Assembly (NCBI GenBank): GCA_013297825.1
Contig: JAAFIN010000023.1
Location: 1 to 32,731 of the forward strand
From: Cytophagales bacterium
GTDB lineage: Bacteria > Bacteroidota > Bacteroidia > Cytophagales > Microscillaceae
DNA: 32,731 nucleotides
Reading direction: 5' to 3'
A program made the position numbers and the translations under genes. The notes under the pieces were generated by a model that did no database searches, was not told the DNA's origin, and saw only the letters and a program-made list of their open reading frames with translations. Positions 14,877 to 21,783 of the stretch are shown here, in pieces (the stretch's first letter is position 1; each line of letters starts with the position of its first letter).

Positions 14877-15989
14877 ATGAATTACCAAGAAAATATAAAA
14901 CGCATCAAAGAAAAATTTGAAAAAATAGGTATTGACATAAAAAAAGCATTTAATCCTGTTTTGGAAGAAAATGAAATTCTTGCTTTTGAGAAAAAACATC
15001 AAATTACTTTACCAGAAGATTATCGTTTGTTTTTGATGGAAATAGGAAATGGAATAAATCGTAAAGATGAAGGTGGATGGCAACTTCATAATGCAGCATT
15101 GAATATATCTCAACTTGATGATACATTGTTTAAAAATGCGAAGCCTCATTTACCTTTTCCTTTTACGATTGATAATCCTGATAGAAATAGCTTTTTAGAC
15201 CCAAATCCAAATGGTTACATTAATAATGGATTTAATGATATTATGTATGATGGATATTTAGCAGTAAGCGATCAAGGTTGTTGTTTGTATGTTGCATTGG
15301 TTGTGTCAGGTAAAGCTTATGGGCAAATATGGCATTTTGGCGAACATTGGGTATTTGAATGTGTAGGCAATGGACATCCAGAAGAATGGAATGAAGGCAA
15401 ACGCCCTTGTTCTTTTTTGGAATGGTTTGAGGGGTGGTTTGACAGTTCTGTGAAATATCAAAAAAAATGGTTTAAAAACAACCTCATTTTCCGAAAATTA
15501 GAAATCCACGAATTAGAAAAATATCACGAAATAAGGCTTGAATGTTTGAAAAATTTTCCTGAAAATTTTGGGACACTTTATGAAGAAGAAATCCAACACC
15601 AAAATTTTAAATTTGATAAAATAATTCCCCAAAATCTTCCAAATGATTTTTTAATGGGTGCATTTTTAAATAATGATTTTTTGGTAGGAATTTGTGGCAT
15701 TACACAAGAAAAACGCACTAAAACACAACATATTTGCGAAATTACACAAATGTATGTGCGACATACGCACAAAGGATTAGGCATTGGAAAATCACTTTTG
15801 AAAACTACAACTGAATTAGTTTTTCAAAATCCACAAATTGAACAAATTATTTTAGCAGTAATGGAAAATAATCAAACCGCTAAAAAATTATATGAAAATT
15901 TGGGTTTTGAAGAATATGGCAAACTAAAAAACTATTTTAAGCACAATAACGAATATCAAACACAGGTTTTTATGGTTTTGCAAAAATAA
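14877..15989 (+). CDS. SMI1/KNR4 (SUKH) domain fused to a GNAT acetyltransferase
   Basis: 370 aa. Residues about 20-190 look like a SUKH domain: EENEILAFEKKHQITLPEDY then RLFLMEIGNG at the start, a DGYLAVSDQGCCLYVALVVS core strand and IWHFGEHW. Residues about 205-370 look like a GNAT N-acetyltransferase: FRKLEIHELEKYHEIRLECL opening, motif A CEITQMYVRHTHKGLGIG with the acetyl-CoA loop HKGLGIG, and motif B NQTAKKLYENLGFEEYG. SUKH proteins are often immunity factors for polymorphic toxins, and GNATs acetylate small molecules or proteins. No signal peptide is present, so it is cytoplasmic. No toxin gene is nearby. The fusion has one clean frame with no sign of misassembly. Confidence 0.75.
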   Translation: MNYQENIKRIKEKFEKIGIDIKKAFNPVLEENEILAFEKKHQITLPEDYRLFLMEIGNGINRKDEGGWQLHNAALNISQLDDTLFKNAKPHLPFPFTIDNPDRNSFLDPNPNGYINNGFNDIMYDGYLAVSDQGCCLYVALVVSGKAYGQIWHFGEHWVFECVGNGHPEEWNEGKRPCSFLEWFEGWFDSSVKYQKKWFKNNLIFRKLEIHELEKYHEIRLECLKNFPENFGTLYEEEIQHQNFKFDKIIPQNLPNDFLMGAFLNNDFLVGICGITQEKRTKTQHICEITQMYVRHTHKGLGIGKSLLKTTTELVFQNPQIEQIILAVMENNQTAKKLYENLGFEEYGKLKNYFKHNNEYQTQVFMVLQK

Positions 15990-16060
15990 AAAAGCACCAA
16001 AATAAAAAATTTTGATATTTTCATTTATAAATTTTTTTTTATTTTAAGTGTAAAAAATTA

Positions 16061-16068
16061 TATTTTTG
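16061..16068 (+). promoter_or_regulatory. Likely -7 element for the 107-aa membrane protein
   Basis: TATTTTTG fits TAnnTTTG; start near 16075, leader of about 31 nt. The -33 side is weak. Confidence 0.4.
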
Positions 16069-16105
16069 CAAAGTCTAAAAAAATAATACAGGGTTTTGTA
16101 AAAAT

Positions 16106-16429
16106 ATGTGGATAACAGATTCATTGTGGTTTGAAGTTGCGATTGTGAGTATGATTTATGCTTTAGGGAATATTTTGATGGGACATTTTGAGGAACAAAC
16201 CCCAAAAATCAAAAGAGTTGGAAAATATATTTTAACAATTTTGGTGGTTTGTAATATTTCTTATTTCTTTGGCAGGACAATCGCTATGATATTATTAGGC
16301 AGTTTTATTATTCCTATTTTGTATGTTCATGAATATTATTTACCAAAGAAAAAAGGCATAAATGGTTGGACAGGAGAACCCAAAAGCAAATATTATGAAT
16401 TTCGTAATTGGAATAAAAATATTTTTTAA
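16106..16429 (+). CDS. Small integral membrane protein of unknown function
   Basis: 107 aa with three predicted hydrophobic segments (about 8-25, 41-58, 60-76) and a hydrophilic tail containing GWTGEPKSKYYEF. The upstream -7 box and normal codon use support it as a gene. I do not recognise the family. It is transcribed in the same direction as BatA but separated from it by about 150 bp of AT-rich DNA with no visible signal beyond a TTCACAATCCATAATT word next to the BatA start. Confidence 0.6.
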   Translation: MWITDSLWFEVAIVSMIYALGNILMGHFEEQTPKIKRVGKYILTILVVCNISYFFGRTIAMILLGSFIIPILYVHEYYLPKKKGINGWTGEPKSKYYEFRNWNKNIF

Positions 16430-16576
16430 AATCATTTTTTTAATAAATAATAAAACAATATTTTAATTATAATGTTTTTTTACTATTATTTAAAATAATA
16501 TTTTAAAAATTTAAAATTAAACAACTAATATTTGTTACAACAGTACTATTTTCAATTCACAATCCATAATTAAAAA

Positions 16577-17608
16577 ATGTTTGATTGGCTATCTTTTCGG
16601 TGGTTTTCGCCTCAATTATTGACTGAATTTGTTTGGGAACAAAGTTTTTATTTGTATTTTTTATTGAGTGTGCCATTTTTATTTTTTATCAAAAGAATGG
16701 GAAATATACAAGTTCGTGAAAAAATAAAATACAATCTTCCCAAAAAATATCTCAAATATTCACCTGAACGCTTTTTGCGTTACACGTTGCCTGTGGTAAT
16801 TGGTTTGTGTGTGTGTTGTGTGTTGGTGGCTTTGGCACGTCCCCAAAGAATTTCTACCCAGATAGAACAAAGTGTGGAGGGCATTGATATTGTGTTGATA
16901 ACTGATATTTCGGTTTCAATGTTGTTGGAAGACCTCACGCCCAATCGCCTTAATTCTGCCAAAAAAGTAGCCAAAGATTTTATAAAAGGACGAAGTTATG
17001 ACCGTATTGGTTTGGTTGTATTTGCAGGTGAGGCATATTCACTCGCACCACTTACTACGGATTATCAACTTTTAGAAAATTATTTAGAAAATCTTAAAAT
17101 TGGTGATATTTCAGAACAAGGCACTGCGATTGGGTCAGCTTTGGGCGTGGCTATCAATCGTTTTCAAGAATCACAGGCAAAAAGCAAAGTAATTATTTTG
17201 ATAAGTGATGGTGATAATACCGCAGGAAGTCTTGACCCACTTACTGCGTCTCAACTTGCACAATATTACAACATCAAAATATACAGCATTATGGTAGGAA
17301 CTGAGGGCGAAATACCTGTAAGGGACACATTAACAGGCAAAACAATGCTTGTAAGCCAAACTGCTGATGAAACAGTGCTTAGAAAAATAGCAGAATTGGG
17401 CAAAGGAAAATTTTATAGGGTACAAAACAATAATGCACTTACAGAGGTTTTTAAGGAAATAGATAAATTAGAAAAAAGCATTATCACAGAAAAAAAATTC
17501 CAAACCAAAGAAGATTTTTATGCAATTTATCTCACTTGGGCGATTGTTTTTTATGTAAGTTGGATTGCCCTAAAAAATACTTTTTTGCACAATGTATTGG
17601 AAGATTAA
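16577..17608 (+). CDS. batA: BatA-like von Willebrand factor A membrane protein
   Basis: 343 aa. It has a membrane helix near residues 24-36 and another near 70-92, then a VWA domain (about 100-300) and a C-terminal helix (about 318-338). The metal-ion-dependent adhesion site is complete: DISVSM (D110, S112, S114), T183 in GTAIG and D211 in SDGDN. This layout is that of BatA, first described in the Bacteroides aerotolerance operon, where it works with a MoxR ATPase, a DUF58 protein and BatB-E. None of those partners is adjacent here. By family it is expected to act in the inner membrane, with the VWA domain probably periplasmic, in envelope or oxidative-stress tolerance. Confidence 0.85.
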   Translation: MFDWLSFRWFSPQLLTEFVWEQSFYLYFLLSVPFLFFIKRMGNIQVREKIKYNLPKKYLKYSPERFLRYTLPVVIGLCVCCVLVALARPQRISTQIEQSVEGIDIVLITDISVSMLLEDLTPNRLNSAKKVAKDFIKGRSYDRIGLVVFAGEAYSLAPLTTDYQLLENYLENLKIGDISEQGTAIGSALGVAINRFQESQAKSKVIILISDGDNTAGSLDPLTASQLAQYYNIKIYSIMVGTEGEIPVRDTLTGKTMLVSQTADETVLRKIAELGKGKFYRVQNNNALTEVFKEIDKLEKSIITEKKFQTKEDFYAIYLTWAIVFYVSWIALKNTFLHNVLED

Positions 17609-17757
17609 AGTTCAAAAGTTTAAGGTTTAAGGCATATCACTGTACAGTTTCTAAAAGTTGGATATAAAACCTAACTTTATTGTTGATTGTTTTTCTTTTT
17701 GCGTTTTTGATTTCAAACCTATAAGGTTTTTAAAAATCTTATAGGTTTGGGCAATAT
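17608..17757. repeat. Repeat cluster after batA
   Basis: It starts at the stop codon with AAAGTTCAAAAGTTTAAGG words (17606-17630). Next is hairpin AAAGTTGG / CCTAACTTT (17653-17678, related to 9973-9997), then palindrome AAACCTATAAGG...CTTATAGGTTT (17714-17749). That last is the same core as MITE copies C and D but without their terminal repeats. Confidence 0.65.
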
Positions 17758-17842
17758 TTTATTTATTCCTTAGTCTGCAAAAATAAAAGAAAAAATGAAA
17801 CTACAATCTACTAAATATTTAGTTCATAATACACAAAAAAAT

Positions 17843-17877
17843 AAGACTTGCAAAGTTTTCAAAACTTTGTAAGTCTT
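17843..17877. repeat. 35-bp palindrome AAGACTT...AAGTCTT
   Basis: 17-bp arms with a single mismatch (a G:U pair in RNA) around central C. It has the same XXTTTT-n-AAAAXX design as the palindromes at 10085, 12397 and 24704. The rest of 17760-17940 is AT-rich with nothing else I can support. Confidence 0.6.
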
Positions 17878-17952
17878 TCAGCATTTTAAGATATTTTTTT
17901 TTCAGATAATTTAAGATTTTCTTTAAGGAATGATAATTAAATAACTTACTCT

Positions 17953-18008
17953 TTTGCTTCCCCACGTTTCACGTGGGGTTACCATTGTTAAACCCTTTCA
18001 GGGTTTTT
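17953..18008. repeat. Double-hairpin element, copy 1
   Basis: CCCCACGT-TTC-ACGTGGGG is followed after 12 nt by AAACCCT-TTC-AGGGTTT. The same pair of hairpins occurs twice, in inverted orientation, at 24846-24974. Confidence 0.75.
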
Positions 18009-18180
18009 ATAAGATGAATTTATTTTATTTCTTTTCCTAAGATATTTTTTTTGAAAAACTTTTTTTTAATGCAAAAAAATATTTGAAAAAATAAATTAAA
18101 AAAATAAAATAAAAGTTAAAATAAATCTGAAAATATCTTAAAGATTGATAATGTAAATTAAACATATTCTAAGATTATTT

Positions 18181-18320
18181 GATTGTCTGACTATTTTTCT
18201 GAAAGTTCGCCCTTTGGGCGTGTGCGGTTGAAAACCGTAATGCCACGAATGCGAAGTAAAATACTTTGCATAACGACATCTTTTTTATCGTATTTTAGCT
18301 TAGGAACACTTCAGAGAACT
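18181..18320. mobile_element. Degenerate MITE-like element, copy F
   Basis: The left end GATTGTCTGACTATTTTT then CTGAAA matches the family terminal repeat at 20 of 24 positions. On the right only TCAGAGAAC is clear. Flanks GATTATTT and GGTAATTT agree at 6 of 8 positions. The interior has a small hairpin GCCC-TTT-GGGC and no gene. Confidence 0.4.
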
Positions 18321-18343
18321 GGTAATTTTTCAAAATATTTTGG

Positions 18344-18371
18344 TCAGACCTCCGCACGCTACGGTACAGAC
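18344..18371. repeat. Copy 2 of the CAGACC...GGTACAGAC element
   Basis: It has the same 28-bp unit as 6608-6635. Here the flanks extend it to a clear hairpin (ATTTTGGTC / GACCAAAAT, inner CCG/CGG). Confidence 0.6.
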
Positions 18372-18444
18372 CAAAATTTTTGAAAAATGTTGCGAAATAT
18401 TCATTTTAAAGCACTTTTTTAATTACTCCAATTTTTGTATAGCA

Positions 18445-18612
18445 ATGAAAAAAGATAATATCATTACAAATGTAAAAGCATTTTTCGTCACTTACAACGC
18501 ATTACATTGTTTGTTAATGAGTTGTTGGTGGAAAAAACCTGCACAAGCATTTGAAATTATAAAAGTATTAGGTTTTTGTGGTATTTTTGTAGTTGTAAAA
18601 AGTATTTTATAG
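18445..18612 (+). CDS. Possible 55-aa small protein
   Basis: ATG 18445 opens a 55-codon frame. The product has a hydrophilic start (MKKDNIITNVK), a central CWW motif and a hydrophobic C-terminal helix (IIKVLGFCGIFVVV). It could be a small membrane protein, and it ends 26 nt before ccmB. No family is recognised and no clear promoter is seen. It may be chance. Confidence 0.3.
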   Translation: MKKDNIITNVKAFFVTYNALHCLLMSCWWKKPAQAFEIIKVLGFCGIFVVVKSIL

Positions 18613-18638
18613 CAACTAATTCCTGACACCTTCCACTT

Positions 18639-19301
18639 ATGAAACAAATTTTATATATTTTTTGGCACGAAGTTCATTTAGAATGGCGAGAAAAACACGC
18701 TCTAAATGGACTTTTGTTATATTTGGTTAGTACAATAATGGTGGTTTATTTGGGTTTTAGGTTTAAGGCAGAACAACTTCACCCTATTGTTTGGAATGTG
18801 ATTTTTTGGATTATTTTGTTATTTGGGGCTGTGAATAGCATTTCTAAAAGTTTTGGGGCAGAACGCCAGCGCAAAACTTTGTATTATTATACATTGGTAA
18901 GTCCTGAAACTTTGATTTTGGGCAAAATCTTGTATAATATGACTTTATTAGTTGTGATTTATCTTTTTTCTTTATTTTTTTATAGTATTTTGTTGGGTAA
19001 TCCTACCAAAGACTTTATATTGTTTGTGGTGTGTTTGGTGTTGGGTGCGTCCAATTTTTCGCTTACGCTTACACTCATTGCTGGGATTGCTTCACAAGCA
19101 AAACAAAATACAACCATTATGTCAGTTTTGAGTTTTCCCCTTGTGATACCTGCGTTGTTGATGCTTATTCGCCTTTCCCAAAATGCGATTGATGGCTTGG
19201 ATTGGTCAGTGAGTTATGATGAAATATTGATGTTATTTGCCCTTAATCTTATAAGTTTGGTGCTTTCTTATATTTTATTTCCTTTTTTGTGGAGAGGATA
19301 A
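18639..19301 (+). CDS. ccmB: Heme exporter protein CcmB
   Basis: 220 aa, six hydrophobic segments, the normal CcmB length. Family features: the N-terminal EVHLEWREKHALNGLLLYL segment, FWIILLFGAVNSISKSFGAERQ (cytoplasmic loop block), LVSPETLILGKILYN and the PLVIPALLML helix. CcmB is the membrane subunit of the CcmABCD system, which loads heme for cytochrome c maturation (system I). Its usual neighbours ccmC/ccsA and ccmA are not adjacent. A repeat with the GAAACAGCC module and MITE copy E follow directly, so any original operon may have been split. Confidence 0.88.
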   Translation: MKQILYIFWHEVHLEWREKHALNGLLLYLVSTIMVVYLGFRFKAEQLHPIVWNVIFWIILLFGAVNSISKSFGAERQRKTLYYYTLVSPETLILGKILYNMTLLVVIYLFSLFFYSILLGNPTKDFILFVVCLVLGASNFSLTLTLIAGIASQAKQNTTIMSVLSFPLVIPALLMLIRLSQNAIDGLDWSVSYDEILMLFALNLISLVLSYILFPFLWRG

Positions 19302-19307
19302 TACTTA

Positions 19308-19362
19308 ATTATGAATTAGAAATTATGAATTAGAAATGACGAATGAAACAGCCAAAGGCAAG
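19308..19362. repeat. ATTATGAATTAGAA word repeat after the ccmB stop
   Basis: It holds degenerate AATTATGAATTAGAA words, then GAATGAAACAGCCAAAGGC. This is the same module as after 9806 and, on the minus strand, after phhA (6659-6695). Confidence 0.65.
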
Positions 19363-19454
19363 GTCTAAGATTCAAAAATTTTGTATTTTTGTGTTATTTT
19401 TGTAGTAGAGTTTTTAAAATGAAGTCTAAAAATTGGTAAAAAGTATCAAAATTT

Positions 19455-19606
19455 GGTTGTCTGACAATTTTTGTGGAAAAAGAAAAAAACGATATTTTGT
19501 AGCACACACTTTTAGTGTGTGTCTTTGTCAAAACCTCATTTAACTATGATTTCACACACTAAAAGTGTGTGTTACATTATTCTTCCACAAAAATTGTCAG
19601 AGAACC
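19455..19606. mobile_element. MITE-like element, copy E: best-preserved member
   Basis: 152 bp. The terminal inverted repeats are 24 bp (19455-19478 and 19583-19606), 23 of 24 identical: GGTTGTCTGACAATTTTT then GTGGAA on the left, GGTTCTCTGACAATTTTT then GTGGAA on the right. A perfect 8-bp target duplication CAAAATTT flanks it at 19447-19454 and 19607-19614. The core is an inverted pair ACACACTTTTAGTGTGTG / CACACACTAAAAGTGTGTGT. There is no coding capacity, so it must move by a transposase supplied elsewhere. TIRs ending in GG with 8-bp duplications fit ISL3- or IS1595-type transposases, but that is inference. Confidence 0.88.
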
Positions 19607-19627
19607 CAAAATTTTACGAAAAAAAGA

Positions 19628-19692
19628 AAAAAATCTGTGAAAATAATGTCATTCTGAAAGAACCTAACTGTTTGTAAAATCCGTGTTCCAAA
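19628..19692. repeat. Second copy of the AATCTGTG...GTTCCAAAAT repeat
   Basis: AAATCTGTGAAAAT, then TGTCATTCTGAAAGAACCTA (half of the MITE A/B core), then GTAAAATCCGTGTTCCAAAAT. It appears to be a chimera of two repeat types. 19693-19787 shows no further feature. Confidence 0.5.
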
Positions 19693-19787
19693 ATGTTTTC
19701 ATTTAAAGCACTATAGTTGTGAAAATATTTTTTTAACATTACAACAGATAAAAATAAGGAATTATTTAATTTCTATTCCTAAAAACT

Positions 19788-20768
19788 TCAACCTTTTTCT
19801 ATAAAATGCTTTTCATTTTTGACCATATTTCCAAAATTCCATTCTACCAAATTTTGAAAATTAGAGGTACGAAAAGCACAATTTTCTACAGCACACAAAG
19901 GACAAGATTTGGGCAAACAGGGGTCTGTATGTATAAAAATCTCGGTTTGACAGGAATGTTCCCGTGCTACAAGTTCCTCTACTTCGTGCAGATGATTGTG
20001 TGCAGTTTCTAAATCCAAATAATAAGGCAACGTCAAATGACAATCAATATGAATGGACTCCCCATATTGAATAATGCGAAGATTATGGAAATCAATCCAT
20101 TCACGTTTTCGGTTTTTTTGCAAAATTAAAATAAGATTTTCTAATAAACTGCGGTTTGCTTCGTCCATAATGCCAGAAACTGCTTCTTTGAGCAAAAAAT
20201 AACCTGTACGAATATTCAACAAAGCAAACATCATAGCAATACTACCATCAAGCCATTGCCAACCTGTAAGATATAACGCACCCAACCCAAAAATCAAGCC
20301 TACACTCGTAAATGCGTCAGCTTGTATATGTTTGCCTTCTGCGAGTAATATATGCGAATGTTCATTGGTAGCTTTTTGGATAAGAAAATACGCCAACGTA
20401 AAATTAACTACTGTGCTAACAATCGTTAGGGTAATTCCCCAACCCAAATGGTCTATTTTGTGGGGGTGAATATAGGCATACAAAATTTCTACCACCATAA
20501 ACATACCAGCCATAATGATAAGCCCACCTTCCAATCCTACCGACAAAAATTCTATTTTTCCGTGTCCATAAGGATGATTTTCGTCTTTGGGGCGTGAAGC
20601 CAAATACAAGCTAAATGTCGCAAAAATTCCTGCTACCACATTCGCAATGGATTCCAAAGCATCAGTAAGTATAGCATCAGATTTTGTAAGAATGTATGCT
20701 GTGAATTTGGTCAAAGTGAGCAAAATCGTAAGCAACAACGTAATACGAAGTAACAAACTTTTAGACAT
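19788..20768 (-). CDS. Cation diffusion facilitator (CDF) metal transporter
   Basis: 326 aa from ATG 20768; the frame continues upstream but that part is low-complexity and contains the promoter. There are about six membrane helices, then a cytoplasmic ferredoxin-like domain. The family block PKDENHPYGHGKIEFLSVG is present. The TM5 site has H and D in HIQADAFTSVGLIFG. The TM2 site that normally reads HxxxD or DxxxD appears here as ESIAN (TDALESIANV), a variant seen in a Bacteroidota CDF subgroup, so metal choice may differ from zinc. The C-terminus ends with a cysteine cluster DPCLPKSCPLCAVENC, a likely metal-binding tail. It exports divalent metal in exchange for protons. Confidence 0.9.
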   Translation of the reverse strand: MSKSLLLRITLLLTILLTLTKFTAYILTKSDAILTDALESIANVVAGIFATFSLYLASRPKDENHPYGHGKIEFLSVGLEGGLIIMAGMFMVVEILYAYIHPHKIDHLGWGITLTIVSTVVNFTLAYFLIQKATNEHSHILLAEGKHIQADAFTSVGLIFGLGALYLTGWQWLDGSIAMMFALLNIRTGYFLLKEAVSGIMDEANRSLLENLILILQKNRKREWIDFHNLRIIQYGESIHIDCHLTLPYYLDLETAHNHLHEVEELVAREHSCQTEIFIHTDPCLPKSCPLCAVENCAFRTSNFQNLVEWNFGNMVKNEKHFIEKG

Positions 20769-20869
20769 ACGTGTTCTTTTAAAAATTGTAAAAAAACTAT
20801 TTTTTTTGATTAGACAAAAAAAACTTTTATACATTAAACGCAAAAAACGCCCTTTTTTCAAAAAATGAA

Positions 20870-20883
20870 AAAGAACGTTCTTT
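20870..20883. promoter_or_regulatory. Perfect palindrome at the CDF transcription start
   Basis: AAAGAACGTTCTTT, 14 bp, no mismatch. It sits just downstream of the -7 box at 20891-20898, where a repressor would block initiation. A metal- or LacI-type regulator is plausible. Confidence 0.45.
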
Positions 20884-20890
20884 ATAATCA

Positions 20891-20922
20891 CAAAAGTAAG
20901 CAATCTTTTTATTCTTTTCAAA
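20891..20922 (-). promoter_or_regulatory. Promoter of the CDF transporter gene
   Basis: Minus strand TTTG (20919-20922), 20-nt spacer, TACTTTTG (20891-20898). It gives a leader of about 115 nt and rules out the upstream in-frame ATG at 20921. Confidence 0.6.
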
Positions 20923-21025
20923 ATTTTATTTGTTTTTTTATAAAATTATTCACTTGCTAATTTTTTGGGTTTCTATTGAGGCTTTCTGTTGATTTTTTAT
21001 GACGTAGCAACTTGGTTGTTTCCCA

Positions 21026-21060
21026 TAAAAACACACACATTTTTAAAAATGTGTATGTTT
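21026..21060. terminator. Terminator hairpin at the head of leader copy 1
   Basis: AACACACACATTTTT / AAAAATGTGTATGTT hairpin with A- and T-runs. No gene on the plus strand lies just upstream. The hairpin therefore looks like the tail of a lost gene cassette, or part of the duplicated unit. Confidence 0.6.
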
Positions 21061-21180
21061 TTCGTCAATTAAAATCCACATTTCATAAAGCAAAACCTGC
21101 ATTTCATAAAATCTTATAAAATCGTATTCCTCATTTTGATACTTTTACAGAAAATTTTATTTAAACCCAAATTTTTATTG
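21061..21180 (+). promoter_or_regulatory. Shared leader, copy 1: direct-repeat activator site and promoter
   Basis: CATTTCATAAA at 21079-21089 and again at 21100-21110, exactly 21 bp apart. TACTTTTA (-7-like) follows at 21140-21147, about 40 nt before ATG 21187, with no TTTG at the -33 position. The weak core promoter and same-face repeats suggest activator dependence; LytTR-type regulators bind such 21-bp-phased direct repeats. Three further near-identical copies exist. Confidence 0.65.
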
Positions 21181-21186
21181 AAAAAA

Positions 21187-21597
21187 ATGAAAAAAATAAC
21201 CTTGTTCTTCGTAATTTTATTTGCACTTTCTTTTAGTGTCATTGCTCAAAACATTGAAAAAGAAATTGTTGGCAAATGGAAAATGGTAGATATAAAAATG
21301 TTAGATGCTAAAACCGCAAAACCTCTAAAATTGAACGCCAAAGAAACCAAAGAATTTAATGAAAGCAAAAAACTGTTTCTTGGTGATGACCGTATGGTAT
21401 TAGAATTTAAAGACGGTCAAATGGATATGCTTCCATCACAAGGCGAACCTAAAGCATACACTATCAAAGGAAAAACCATAAAAGTTGGTGAAGAAAGTGA
21501 AGTTTATATCAACATTGTAAGCAAAAAATTAGAACTTTCTATGGGCCCTGCAGAAGCTGGTAAAATGGCAGTAGGCGTGTTTGAAAAACAAAAATAA
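21187..21597 (+). CDS. Secreted lipocalin-like protein 1
   Basis: 136 aa from ATG 21187 (the frame starts earlier at 21136 but that lies in the shared leader and overlaps the -7 box). The signal peptide MKKITLFFVILFALSFS ends with IAQ. The mature start is NIEKEIVGKWKMVDIKM, the GxW-type opening of lipocalin-like beta-barrels. MVLEFKDGQMDM, KAYTIKGKTIKV and INIVSKKLELSM give alternating strands. About 115 mature residues suit a small eight-stranded barrel. The partner is unknown. It is closely related to the 22246 gene. It is monocistronic, ending at the 21616 terminator. Confidence 0.8.
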   Translation: MKKITLFFVILFALSFSVIAQNIEKEIVGKWKMVDIKMLDAKTAKPLKLNAKETKEFNESKKLFLGDDRMVLEFKDGQMDMLPSQGEPKAYTIKGKTIKVGEESEVYINIVSKKLELSMGPAEAGKMAVGVFEKQK

Positions 21598-21615
21598 ATA
21601 AAATTAAAAAACTCA

Positions 21616-21650
21616 AAAAAACACACATTTCTAAAAATGTGTGTTTTTCT
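21616..21650 (+). terminator. Terminator after lipocalin-like gene 1
   Basis: AAAACACACATTT / AAATGTGTGTTTTT hairpin with a T-run; same family as those at 21026 and 22676. Confidence 0.75.
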
Positions 21651-21653
21651 TTT

Positions 21654-21773
21654 ATCAATTAAAATCCACATTTCATAAAGCAAAACCTGCATTTCATAAA
21701 ATCTTATAAAATCGTATTCCTCATTTTGATACTTTTACAGAAAATTTTATTTAAACCCAAATTTTTATTAAAA
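21654..21773 (+). promoter_or_regulatory. Shared leader, copy 2
   Basis: Essentially identical to 21061-21180. Direct repeats at 21669-21679 and 21690-21700, TACTTTTA at 21730-21737, gene start 21784. Confidence 0.65.
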
Positions 21774-21783
21774 CTAAAAAAAA

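Noticed and set aside
14877-15989. Assembly chimera of a SUKH gene and a GNAT gene
   Set aside because: The junction is a smooth in-frame linker with unchanged codon use and no repeat at the join.
18183-18383. 66-codon frame in the batA-ccmB gap
   Set aside because: Lies over the degenerate MITE copy and the CAGACC repeat; composition is that of translated repeats.
20769-20921. 51-codon N-terminal extension of the CDF transporter
   Set aside because: Basic, low-complexity residues not found in the family; the promoter and palindrome lie within it.
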